In this document: in pieces, positions 23,131 through 34,913 of the stretch
Position numbering within the stretch: position 1 is the first letter of the stretch
How the letters are laid out: each line of letters opens with the position of its first letter
Origin: Pyrrhoderma lamaoense
Lineage: Eukaryota; Basidiomycota; Agaricomycetes; Hymenochaetales; Hymenochaetaceae
Reading direction: 5' to 3'
Assembly (NCBI GenBank): GCA_002794735.1
Contig: NBAZ01000009.1
Span: 310,001-374,000 of the forward strand
Length of the DNA stretch: 64,000 nt
Position numbers and translations under genes: made by a program
Notes under the pieces: model-generated
The model's database searches: none
What the model was told of the DNA's origin: nothing
What the model saw: the letters and a program-made list of their open reading frames with translations, nothing else

Positions 23131-26100
23131 TCAATAGTCATATACCTGTAGTTTGGGCTTCTTCTGACGTCTTTCAGACTGAACGCGACTTGTAATTAAT
23201 TATCACTTTAATTTCTCGTACTTAGGTCCTGAGTTATATATCATCTAGACTGTGTTGTGAATAATAGATTGTTAACATATACATACGAGCGCATACAAAT
23301 CCTTATTCCAATATTTGGCTCATTCATCTGTCATATAATCTGTTAAGGCGAATAAGCACTCAAGTTCGTTCGGACATGAACGTATCAACACTACGATGAA
23401 TATCTGAAGACCATCATAGAGATCCGGAGTTTATAGCTTCCAGTGAATACATATAACTTTTTTCCGCCAAATCTATGGAATTCTTCATGTTGTTTTGGGC
23501 TTGGAATGCTTACGACCAAGAGACCTGTAAAAATCAAATGTTCATAGCTATTGATTGCGGGTCACTCGTATAGCAGTCCTACTCAACATCAGATAGGACT
23601 TCATTAGTAAAGTGCTGATAATGTGTTCACGTTACGCCACTCGATGTACTAGGGGCATGCATAATACTCTAGACGCGTCTCGTCCTCTACAAGTAACGAT
23701 ACATCTCTGTCAAGGTGGCTCAAACATCTTAACGGCATGGTGATGCTGTGCATCGACTTCATTTGTCGTTTACGAAACTCGGGCCTACTCACCCCGTGTA
23801 CAGCCTATATCAAACCTTTCATTCTAAAAAATAAAAAGTAAAATGAATTGGAAACATTACCAATGACAAGTAGCTTCTGGAGTCAATTCAAGGCTCGTAC
23901 TTCTTTGTGCGTATATATCGTTCATCATGCTGTGTGACTTGTGAGGTCCGAGATGACAGATATCATTCATCTTACTTACTTATCATTTCTTGCCTTAGCG
24001 CCGCAGGTAGCGGCCCACGCTCATAGCAGCTTCGCCGATGTCGTGGTATAAGGCAAAACTTTTCAGGAAATTCAGTCAATAGTATGCGGGCGCGCAAGTT
24101 TCGGCGCTGGTTATGCTATCACGGAGAGACATTGGTAAATACCCATATAAAGCGTATTAGGAACAGGTTTGGGCGGTGAATGTGTTATGCAAGAGATCGT
24201 TCTCTTTGATACTACACACACGTAAAAAATTCTTGGAGATATCTTCGATGGTTAACTTCTGATATAATGTTGATGTGATAGAGCTCTTTTTTCTTCTGTT
24301 AGCGCTATTAAGGCTAAAGCTGGGGTGCCCGATATTGAAGAATATAGGGAGGAGAGATGAATATGCTGATCCCCAACTCGCTGATTGTAGTACGGCCCTT
24401 GTGTCTTTTTTCGCCTCGGGTCTTGCTATTTTTTTTTGATAATTCATATCGGACATAGCTCCGGATAGATAAAAGGAGTTGACAATAGATGTCAGTAATA
24501 GTAAGGATGCGTCTTGGCTGATAAGTCATAAGACAATTTTTTTTATCGGTCCGAATCGTCCTAGCATATATTCATAGCACTAGCTTTGTTAATACTTTCT
24601 TTTTCTGGCCCATGAAAATCAATTGTCTTGCCATTACTGTGAGTTGTTTCATCGTAGATTTTGGCGCTATAGGCGTAGAATGCCAGTTGAACAGGTCAAC
24701 ACCATGAAGATACACAAAGGGATGACGAAGAACTGATGACCTGGAGTTGTAGGTGCTAAGGCAAGGCTCTTTATAATCGCACAACCTTGCAGCAACTAGG
24801 TAGCGATCTGAAATCATCTGTCGTTCTTCTTGATATTTTGATGCTGATATCTAGGTTATTGACCTGTGGTGGATAGGTCTGACTCAAGGGCTATATAAGC
24901 ATTCACCGAGAACACAATATGTGATCAACAAACCCTTTTGAAAACATGCAGAAATCATATAGGAAACATCAGTTTCCGTGCCTCTATCAAATCCAGCCCT
25001 GGGCCCATGTTGCCGAAAACCCCGAAACCTCACTGTTTACGACAGTGGAGGCGAACACTCAGTCGAGCTCTGAATCTAGTCTGTTAAGGAGGAACAGCAC
25101 ATACAAAGGGCAGTCGCCTGTTTTGGTGGAGTGGCCATCATGAGAGTCGTTTCCACGTATTGAGTATCCAGTACAACTATGAAGTGATTTATCAATAACT
25201 GTCTTTCCTAGTATAGATAGGCCCCAGATCCTGTTGCAATACATCTGTGTAGTATTTCCATAAGTATCCAGGAGAAAAGGAATGTGAGTTTTTTAAGAAG
25301 ATTAAATTAAGAGGAATTAAAGCACCTTCTATCTTCATTCTACGTGTTTAAATATTTATATTATCTACCATGGAAACTGAGACCCTTATTGTTGGATATT
25401 ATGCTTCAGTCGAGCCACGGCTTATACCTTTGTTATATATTATTTATCCATATGCATAGCTATATGAATTTTTGACTCGAATAATTCTATAACCAGTGTA
25501 AAATGACAAAGATAGATTCGTGTACTGGCTTGACCGATTCTACATTTTCGGATACTTCTCTGCCGTACAGCCGTGAGAAATAAGTGCCTAAGGATATGCA
25601 GTTGCCATACGATATAAGTGTGTATTGATAGCAGCAGTAGGCAGTGTTGTTCGTTATCCATCATGAATAGGGTTCAGACACAGTTTGATTGCAAAATTTT
25701 AAGTTCCTCGTTTAGGTGTATACGTCACCACTAGCAAAAGAAAACGTTGAACTCCGCGTTTGCATGGACACTACTTAAACCATCTCTACCCCGATCCACT
25801 CAGCTTGGCTCATAATTGGAGTACTAGTTCCCCCCTATTCCACCTAATAGTATTAGATATTAAGAAGATTTCATTGCTATGCAGCCAGTACAGTAAACCG
25901 AGTTGGATAATCTAGTATGTTGACGGGATAGAATGTATTCCGAGTGCACAAGTTCCACGTAAAGGAGTAACATACGCTGTAAGCCGCACCTGTGTCATCG
26001 TGTTAGAAAGGCCATGCAGTTATTTTGAAAGAACCGATAAAAGAGCGATACGGTCACATTATCCTACTTCGGCCACCGGGAGTGGTCTGCGACCAAGCAA

Positions 26101-26447
26101 AACTGCCCGATTCGTGGGAAAACAAAGGGTACAATACAAGTTCTCCTTCGATACAAGGGCTTAACTCCAGTCCGTTGCTTAGCGCGAGCCACCGCCTTCT
26201 TACACATATGTGGACCTTGTTGAAGGTGCTTTTAATTGGACAAGAAGCATGAAAGGGAACAGGGCAACGACACTAAATGCAAGACAAAAGCAGTTCACTT
26301 TCAAAATTTCAGTCCATCTAGCACCGCTTCTTTCGCCTCACTATGTTATAAATAGGAGCGTCTAACGACCTGCATCCTTCGCCCCAATTTATATCTTTAC
26401 TTTTCCCGCACTGTGTTTTGAACAGAACTTATCCGGTCGCGAAATCG
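23131..26447. other. Gene-poor region
   Basis: About 3.3 kb with only scattered short frames on both strands (for example 24157-24456 and 24572-24817 minus, 24946-25143 and 26025-26252 plus). None shows splice-linked continuation or a motif I recognise. The 3' end presumably holds the promoter of the membrane-protein gene at 26448. Confidence 0.45.
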
Positions 26448-28537
26448 ATGAATTCCTCACCAAAGTCATCTCAGCTTATTGACTCTATCGAGGATCATTA
26501 TGTGCTAAAGCCAATAACTCCTGCTCACACATGCCGATATTCAAAGACTGGGAAGTAAGTAGTTCTTTCTTATGCAACATAATTCCGTTGGACTTATCAG
26601 TAGAACCACTATCACCACAGAGTTACTCAAGCTCATAGAAATATTCCTGCTGGTTTTTTGGCACATAGGGATGAACCACAGTACGTTATTTTGAGATCTT
26701 CGATAACATTTTGATTCTGATTTTCGTTTTTTTCTCAGACGCCTTTGTGTGGGCTGGATTGAAGGAACTCAGGCTGAAGGTCAGAGATACTATTATCACA
26801 AAGAGGGGCGCTTTGTGACGGATGCAAACATCAACAATCCGGAAATTCATCGTGTAATAAACGTGTTTATGGACAAGGTCAAAATGCTCTCAAAACAGAG
26901 AGACTTTCAGATCAAGGAAACTATGGAAACCATGCTTCAGCTCGAAGATGAGCCAACCGAGTGTGGCTATTATATAGTTGATCACGATTTATGCACTATG
27001 TATTGGCTCGAGGATGTTTCAACCGAGGATCTAGGATTCCTTCCTGTTACGACGGCAAATGGACTACGTTAGTTTTGCTTTATTCATATCTGAACTATCG
27101 GTTATTGACCTAAAACTAGACTGGGCGTGTAAGGAATCTTACTGGAACCACGTCGAGTACTTCCCTGCACATATTTCGGGTATCAAGATGTCTCATGCTC
27201 GTGAGCTTCTGAGCATTCTTACACATGCTAGAGCTGGTACGTATGACTCTGAACCACTATAAGTACTGGTACTCATTTTTTTCAAAGATCATTTAACTTC
27301 AGCTTCTGGTACATTCCCCTATGGTGCTGAGAAGTGCAAAGAGTTTTACAACTTGCTCCGAGATCATGTGTCTCTTACGTCTGACCTCCTGGCCGACCCT
27401 TACGTCATTTGCACCGTGGGTGAGTTGTGTGTAGAATTAAATGAGATCCTTTACTGATTTTAATTTCCCTTTTCTAGCCAGACTCTGGGGCCAAGTTGGT
27501 GAGTTTTTTGTAGGATTTTAATTGAAAAGGGCAAAATAATTTATATTAAACTTTCCTTGATTTGTCAGCTCGTAACAGATCATTGAACTTCTATGGAGAA
27601 GATCAAGCACGTCTTTCGAGAGAGTCGCGTGTGGTTGAAGCTGATCCAAAGGAACTTCCATACCTTTTGCAACTACTAGGGAAAACGTTGTTATTTGATT
27701 TCCCAAGTTCATATGCTGCAGACCTTCAGTACCTATGGAATGATGCATTCGTTTATAATGAGCCATGCAAGGTGTTCAACTTGCATGTTCTTAAAGAGTA
27801 CAAAGAAGATGGTGCGTGGTCTTTGGGCACTGCATGGTAAGCGGTAAAATTGTACATTCTTCTATTCACCTAGCCTAATTGCTTCTCCTTAAGTATTTCT
27901 ATCATATTGTCTCATCTTTCGGAAGGATCTCGAGTTTTGATGGCGGCTTCCGTGCTTTGTTCATCATTAGGTTTCCTGTCGAGCCTTCTGCTTGCTAAGT
28001 TCTATAGGATGAGAGTTGAGTACGATACGGAGGATGCAGTGAGTAACTTGATTATATAACCTCCTCACGGCATAAAACTGACCTGCTACGTAGTTCCGTA
28101 CTCTCAACAGGATGAATCACTCCGTGTATGGTCTTGCGCCGTTCTCCATCTTATTGAGTGTACCAAAGGCCCTCACGATCTGGTCCACTGGTCTCGTTAC
28201 CTTACAGATGCTCGCTTCTTTCGTATATCCTTCGCTTACTTTGAATCCCAGCGATACCGTTGCTTTCGCCTTCACCGTACTCTTGACTCTCTTTGCGGTA
28301 CTTGTTGTCATTTTGTTTGTAACTAGGTGCTCTTGGCGCCGTTCTTCATCGTGGGGCTCTTCTCTCGTTTCTTCGGTCTTGGAAGCAGATCAGAAGATAA
28401 AGGTGTTCGGTTTGAATATCGTTTCCCAGTCCAAACGGATACCCGCCTCTTCGATACCCGTCTTCTTTGTTATTGTAGTGTATCAAGTCTCTGTGTTGGT
28501 GTTATATCAAGCGGAAAGGAAACTCGTACTTTCTTGA
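26448..28537 (+). CDS. WW-like, C-terminally multi-membrane fungal protein
   Basis: The first exon reads MNSSPKSSQLIDSIEDHY, then VLKPITPAHTCRYSKTG. After further exons the WW-like core is WIEGTQAEGQRYYYH...FVTDAN, which resembles the Trp-x-Gly/Tyr-Tyr pattern of a WW module. Exons then give YWNHVEYFPAHISGIKM, EFYNLLRDHVSLTSDLLADP, and ARLWGQ-ARNRSLNFYGED. Three or four hydrophobic segments follow, for example LMAASVLCSSLGFLSSLLLA, LAPFSILLSVPKALTIW and VAFAFTVLLTLFAVLVVILF. I know this architecture as a lineage-expanded Agaricomycete family of unknown function. The exon 1/2 junction (about 26557/26609) does not keep frame cleanly, and the C-terminus after about 28325 is uncertain because a second frame (FFIVGLFSRFFGLGS) also looks coding. 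Confidence 0.6.
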
Positions 28538-29490
28538 ATAGACGGCATTTATTTTTTATGATAGAAGCGTCAAGAGCAACCCTCGAACTCTCACTTGTAG
28601 GTTTAGTTTTGAATTACCAAAGAGACATTGAGCCATCTAGAGTGTATCGCTAGTTTCTCTCTATTTCTATTTCTATCTCTTTCTCTTCCGAGTCATTCAT
28701 CATTTCTCATTGATACCCCTTTCCCTTTATCATAACTTGATTCATACATCCACTTATCTATTGTACTCTTGGTCTGTTAATATAAACAGCTTCCAATCAC
28801 TAATAAGCAGGCCGAGTCGGTGTAAGATTAAAGTAGGGATTTGATGATCATCCCTCTTTTTAGATGCAAAGTTTTTTTCGTCATCACCTCAATTCATTCA
28901 TGTCGAACGTGACGGTGAGTTCTAACTCATTTCTAGTCCAGTAGGAACCCACAAGTGAGGGAATACGTGATAAAGAACATGATTCAGAAGTAAAATGATT
29001 GCTTCCATGCAACTTACCTAATTAATAATCTCCAAGATAAGGAAGTTAAATCACTAACTTTGCTATGACAAGCATTGAAGCATATAGTCTCTTTCTTCAT
29101 GAATCCTTTTTGTCCCAAGCAGCTGATTCCTATGGGCGTTAATCAGACTGTGAGCCACTTTATATCCCTTCTTTACACCGAAATTGTAGATCTGAAACTA
29201 ATCTACAAACTGATCGGACAGCGCCCGTCCAAAAACTCAGGGTTCACTGCCACAAACTAAGTTCACAATCTCAACTTTATGATGACGAAGGAAGGAAGGA
29301 AAAGCGTTTAAAAAGGGCTCGGAGTCATAACCTCTTTTGAAACCCCTAAGTTGATATCCTATTTGTCTACCACACTTCTCCCCTTTTGACCTTCACTTTC
29401 TCCTTGCGAATTTTGCCAGTGCTGTGGTGGTAGAAGGCTGTGGACTGTCTTCCTATCTGGTGGCTATCCGTTTACAATTAGCTATCAATT
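28538..29490. other. Intergenic region before metacaspase 1
   Basis: Contains the pyrimidine-rich 3' flank of the membrane-protein gene (CTCTATTTCTATTTCTATC near 28656) and the promoter of the first metacaspase. I see no gene. Confidence 0.45.
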
Positions 29491-31309
29491 ATGCCAGGAA
29501 TCGATAGAAGAGAGTCGGAGGCTAGCGCTATTGGCAGTGCGAAGAAGGCACTCTCCATTGGGATCAGTTATAAGGATGCGATACAGTATACACAGAACAA
29601 GAGAGGTGACAGACCTCCTGCACTCAGGGGGACTCATAGAGATCCTGATACAGTAGTAAAGATCTTGACGAGTATGTATATTGATCTCCATGTTGATTTT
29701 TACTTCAATAAACTGTTTACATGTATGCGTTGATTCGTCACAGACCATTTTGGTTATAAGAAGGATGACATCACTGTGCTCAAAGATGATGGCAAACACA
29801 CTATCCCGACACGTGATAATATTGTACGTCTTCTCTGTCTGTACTGCGTACATACATCAGTCGTTGAGAGCATCGATATATGATCATATATCATATATGT
29901 TGATAGATCAAAGCATTTGATGATCTAATTGCGAACGCAAAGAGCGGGGATCATTTCGTGTTTCATTGTAAGACCATTTGAAAATCACAGCTCCCTATAC
30001 TAATCAATATAGTAGATTCAGGACACGGAGGTCAGGTTGAAGATAGAAACGGTGATGAAATAGATGGGCTTGATGAAAGTAGGCTCAAAGCAGTACGGAT
30101 TCACTGATGACTCATCTAATACTCTTCCACCAGCAATCCTTCCCGCGGATATAGTGTATGATGAGGAGAAAGGAGATGCTATAGAGAATTACATCACGGA
30201 CGATGTAAGCCCCGATCTCAGAAGCTATTCCTGATCTGTGTCATCTAAGGTTCCTACCATAGGAGATCAAAGAGAGACTCGTCGACAGATTACCTGCGGG
30301 AACATTCTTGACTGTAGGTGTTTAGTGTTTAGAAGTTAGATCTGATTGATTACAACTCCAGACTCCAAATTTCTGTAGATTATCTTAGATGCATGTCATT
30401 CTGGAACTGGAGCAGGCAATACCTTTTATCTAAATAGTTTTTGCTATGGAGATTAACAATTCCTCTAGATCTGGCTAATGTTCATGACTCTGATGAAGAA
30501 AATGATGCCTTGGACCAAATATGGTCCCCTGTTTCACCGATAAAAATGCCATTCTCGGACAGACATAATTTGAATCAAAGTAAGTATCAATTTTCAGCAC
30601 GGATTTTGTACTTGAAGTATAATTATGACTTTGAATATGTAGCTGAGCAGGATGAGGAAAACGGAAAGTTCACCAAACAAATGAAGGAGTCACGTTCGCA
30701 ACGTTTCAGGTTCCAGCAACCAGAAGTGGATAAGCATGTGGTAAGAAATAAAAGGCAGTACCTTGGAAGGCGAAGCTAAAAATCATCTGCAGACCTGCTG
30801 GGCTGCCTGTGTAGATAGTGAAATTGAGATCGAATGCTCAAAAGGAGGAATGCTCACTCAGGTATGCATTTATATATATCAATACTGATAAGTTACGAGC
30901 GACTAAGGATGATGTGAAAATATAGGCATTCCATGAGGTCTTCAGTGAGTCATTTCTATAAATATATAAACCTTGTAGCATTGATAAACAGTACAACAGA
31001 GAGGAAGCAAACATATACTCACGCTGAACTCCGAACGGCACTAGCGTAAGCTATATATTCACATCAGAAGCCCCTAGTTAACGCTTAAAACTATCATTTT
31101 AATACAGTGAGCAACTCGTCAAATCTACCTTGCCGGCGAAAAAGCATTTCCTTGAACGAGGATTTGGCAGACTTAATTGTCCGCGCCCAGTGGTAAGTTA
31201 CTTGTTCATATCTCCGAATGATTGTAAATTTATTGGTAACCATCTCCTTTTCTCGCTTTAAATCTAGTTTTCCAGCTGGAAGAAACTTGTAAGTAGTAAC
31301 AGCACCTGA
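29491..31309 (+). CDS. Metacaspase 1 (caspase-fold cysteine protease)
   Basis: Type I-like metacaspase with only about 20 residues before the catalytic fold (KKALSIGISYKDA). Exons assemble to DHFGYKKDDITVLKDDG, then the catalytic His in FHYSGHGGQVEDRNGDE, the LPADIVYDEE segment, and the catalytic Cys in IILDACHSGTGA. The Tyr of the His motif is split by an intron. The intron after GTGA begins GC instead of GT (about 30418). Downstream exons give TCWAACVDSEIEIE and GGMLTQAFHEVF, aligned with the p10-like part of its neighbours. Metacaspases cleave after Arg or Lys and act in stress response and cell death. The C-terminal end chosen here (31309) is uncertain because the usual LGSLQPLNEIL tail of the neighbours is not found. 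Confidence 0.78.
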
Positions 31310-31976
31310 AACACAGATACTCATCATCTGATTTTGTTCCGCATATAGGATGATGTTTACCATCTACCGTTCTCGTTCTGAACAAGGACGCTCAATAAAA
31401 ACGACCTTTTACATTTGCATAAACTCGATAATAGTGCCCGTGTTTTCAAATAGCATATTAGTAGCCCTCCCTCTTGTAATATATATACATGTAATTTGAG
31501 AAATGTGAGATCAACTAGAGAAATCATATACCTTCGATTGTAGATCATGATGAAACGTTATATTGTATATCTCCTTTAGGTTCAGAAAGATATCATACTT
31601 GTCTTGTTTTGGAATAGTGATAGGAATCCGAGTCATGTTGCAAGATCAAGAAGAGTTGTCAGTGAAGTATATTTAATCTCAGCCGTGATGGAAGTTTCGT
31701 AGTTAAAATGAAAAATTAAGTCAAAACAAAATACTGCATTGCAGTACGATGGCTACACACTTTGTTAGTATAATGATACAGTGACTTAAGGATGCTTCTG
31801 ATCGTAGCGCTCAAGATGTGCATAGCCTCTTTCCCCCGTTTTGTATCGCAATGCGATGCCTGAGTTAGTCCCGCCAGCGTCTAATCGGGATACTTATAGT
31901 AACTTTCAAGCGAACCTGATTCCATCTCGTCCCGCCCACTGATTTTTTAACCACCATTATAATCAACCCCTTTCAA
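31310..31976. other. Spacer between metacaspases 1 and 2
   Basis: No gene seen. It carries the promoter of metacaspase 2; no distinct element is recognisable. Confidence 0.4.
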
Positions 31977-34059
31977 ATGCCAACTTTTTTCAGAGCTCGA
32001 GCTGCTAGCGTGTCCCCACCCGTGTCCGATGGCGCGAAAAGAAAGGCTCTCCTCGTGGCTGTCGGTTACAAAGATTTACATGAAAGTCTGCGTGAGAAAT
32101 ACCCAGAAGAGAACTATTGGCGACTTCCCGGAGCGCATAAAGATCCTCCGAAACTCAAGAAACTACTAATTGGTGAGATATGAAGTTGCAATAGATATAA
32201 TCTGCCTTTTCTTCTCTTGGGCTAGTGCTTACTCTCGCTTTGCTTTTGTAGAAAAATATGGATATAGAGACGAAGATATCACGATTCTTATGGACGATGG
32301 AATGCACAAGAAGCCGACAAGGCAAACTATGGTCCGTATGGGTCATGTAACGCGTTTTCCATCCTCCCTAATCCATGATTTTTCTTGTACTTGGTAGATC
32401 AATGAACTCACAGCTCTGGTTAGAGATGCGAACCCAGGAGATCACTTCGTGTTTCATTGTGAGTTTGCTTAAGGGTAGTTTCTCCTTGATCGAGAGGTCT
32501 AATTTTCTTGTTAGTTTCAGGACATGGCTCCCAAGTTGAAAACATGGATGGTCGGGAGGATGATGGTTTTGATGAAGGTAGCTTTGACTTCTCTCCTATG
32601 AACATAATCATTTTTTCTGACCTTGCAATCGTCTTATTAGTCATCTGGCCAAGTGACATTGTATACGATCCTAGTCAAGAAGACGAGCATTTAAAAGCCA
32701 GAAATTACATTATAGACGACGTTCGTAGAATCTGACTCAGTTATATTTATCCGTTTTACCAATACTTGGGCCAATTATAGGAGTTAAAGATGATACTGGT
32801 TGACAATCTTCCTGACTATGCTCACCTCACTGTACGTCGTTTTCTCCTCAAATATCATACTTCAGATCCGCTGACTTCCAACTCTCAGGTTTTGTTCGAT
32901 TGCTGTCATTCTGGGACTAGTTTGGGTTAGTGCCGTGACTGAGTTTCCTATCCACCTTCAACTTACCTGATTTGTAATAAAAATAGACCTCCCATATCAT
33001 AAGGCAATCAATAAATATGATAGTCAATGGCAATCTCCCGTGGAGGATAAACCTCCTAAACCAATCCCGTTCGTTGCAAAAGTGAAGCGTAGCATGTCAA
33101 TGGGACCTCATAAGCCTCCCGCTCGTCGTTGTCCTACAAGGAACACGACTGCGGGTTCGGCATCAAGGCAAAGAGTGAGGGGTTCCAATAGTTTGAGTAA
33201 GTTCCATCTATCCTTCGTCTGCTTTCCTTGCTTCATATGTACTAGCCCATATCTCATCCTGGTTATTCATCACTAACTTTTCAAATTTTCTACAGAGATG
33301 CCACATACCACCCGGGTGTTCTCAACACTAACGGTTCATATGTTCTCGAAGAAAATGATCGGCTAGTGGCAGAGCCCCAGAATATTCAGGGAGAAGAAAG
33401 GCCTGTCAGTAAAGCACATGTAGTGAGTACCCTCTTTAGTCGTCCTGAGTAATCGAATCGTGTTTTTCTTAATTGCTAATGCCTTATAAAAAGACGTCAT
33501 GGTCGGCTTGCATGGATAATCAACTAGGAATTGACAGCAAAAAGGGAGGGATCCTTACTCTAGTTTGTTTCATTTTCCCCTTTTGATATGAAACTCATCT
33601 CAATAATAAACTTCTTCATATAATTTCAAATTTACAGAATTTTGACAAGATCCTCCGTAAGTTTTATCACTTGGATAACCCTAAAACCCAATAACTAATA
33701 TTTCGTTTTTGATCTGAAGGGAAGCGTTCAGACAGAACGAACAAAGAGATGCTTGAGGAACTAAGGTCAATCATCTCATCATCAGTACATGAGCCAATTT
33801 TGAGTTAAATTCCATCTTTCTCTAGTCATGGTTTGTTCAAGAAAGGAAAGAAGGCGAAAAGGTATTTTAGGTTACACAATCTACTTGGGGAGATGATTTA
33901 CCACAGCCTAAGCCTTGTGTAAGTTTTTACCTTGACAAAATGATTGACCGAGGCTAATTTTGTTCGTTCGATTATAAATCTGAATTATTCATTACTTTCT
34001 CATAGCTCGGAAGTCTGCAGCCATTGAACGAGATTCTAGAAAAGAAGTTTACTTTCTAG
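31977..34059 (+). CDS. Metacaspase 2 (caspase-fold cysteine protease)
   Basis: Starts MPTFFRARAASVSPPVSDGA followed by the first strand KRKALLVAVGYKD. Spliced exons give EKYGYRDEDITILMDDG, INELTALVRDANPGDHFVFH, the catalytic His in SGHGSQVENMDGRED, VIWPSDIVYDPSQED, and the catalytic Cys in VLFDCCHSGTSLDLPYH. A long basic, Ser/Pro-rich linker (about 33025-33200) separates this from the C-terminal part: TSWSACMDNQLGIDSKKGG, KRSDRTNKEMLEELR and the final LGSLQPLNEILEKKFTF. Both catalytic residues are present. One apparent frame slip lies near 33872 before TWGDDLPQPKPC. The linker is where type I enzymes carry their processing loop, so activation by self-cleavage there is plausible. Confidence 0.85.
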
Positions 34060-34913
34060 TTCTCTTCTTTTTTATACATCTAATGCCATCTAATATACCC
34101 TTTTAAGCAATAACCATTCTGCATAAACATCAACTCTCTATCATTTTTCCTTCCATCTCCCCCCTTATGTATTAAGCAATTGCATATTCGCATCATTTCT
34201 TTACAAGTTGATTCTGTGTCTCCTTCCCAATTTCACTGCACATACCTGGGGCGTAATAAAGGTGTATACATGTTGTTATATAATAATGTTATATCGTTAT
34301 AATTAGTATCTCTTTCTTAGTACAACATTGTTGCTAGTGTCCAGATATCGGCGTTGATACTAGTACTAGTCATCACTGCTATATCAATATATACTGAGCC
34401 AGTAGGAAAACATAGAAGATAGGTCACATGCATGTACGCGTTTTGATCTCAGATCTGCACTGCACTTCATAAATATTGATCAATACCACACCTGAATCCC
34501 TCTCTCAAGTACGTTTTTTTTGAGCTTTAACTAGAAAGGATACCTATGCTGACTATGGTAGGTACGAGTAATCTCTATATACATTCTCGCGCGATATCTG
34601 AGAGCCATGGAAACATGTACAGACATTTTACTGCCTCATTTTCTTTTGTAAGAACCTGTGCGACCCCTATTCCGAGAATTCTCTCAGTGCGTAGGCCCAC
34701 AGAACCATTTTCCCACGGGCGCGACGCGTTTCGTGTTTCATCTTAATGCTCTAAACTACATTTGCGCGTCAAGGCGCGCTTCTTTTCCATGGTACGGCGC
34801 CATCCTCGTGTGTATAGTTATGACGACCCAGCACTGGTTCACCCGACTCTGCATATATAAATGGATGGATGAGTCCATCTAGTTCCTCTCCATCCTGACT
34901 AAGTACTACCACC
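34060..34913. other. Spacer between metacaspases 2 and 3
   Basis: Pyrimidine-rich 3' flank, then AT-rich DNA. GCATATATAA at about 34851-34860, some 55 bp before the metacaspase 3 start, could serve as its TATA element. No gene seen. Confidence 0.4.

Noticed and set aside
24157..24817. Minus-strand frames of 71-99 codons
   Set aside because: They mutually overlap or end without splice sites; no domain, signal peptide or conserved block is visible.
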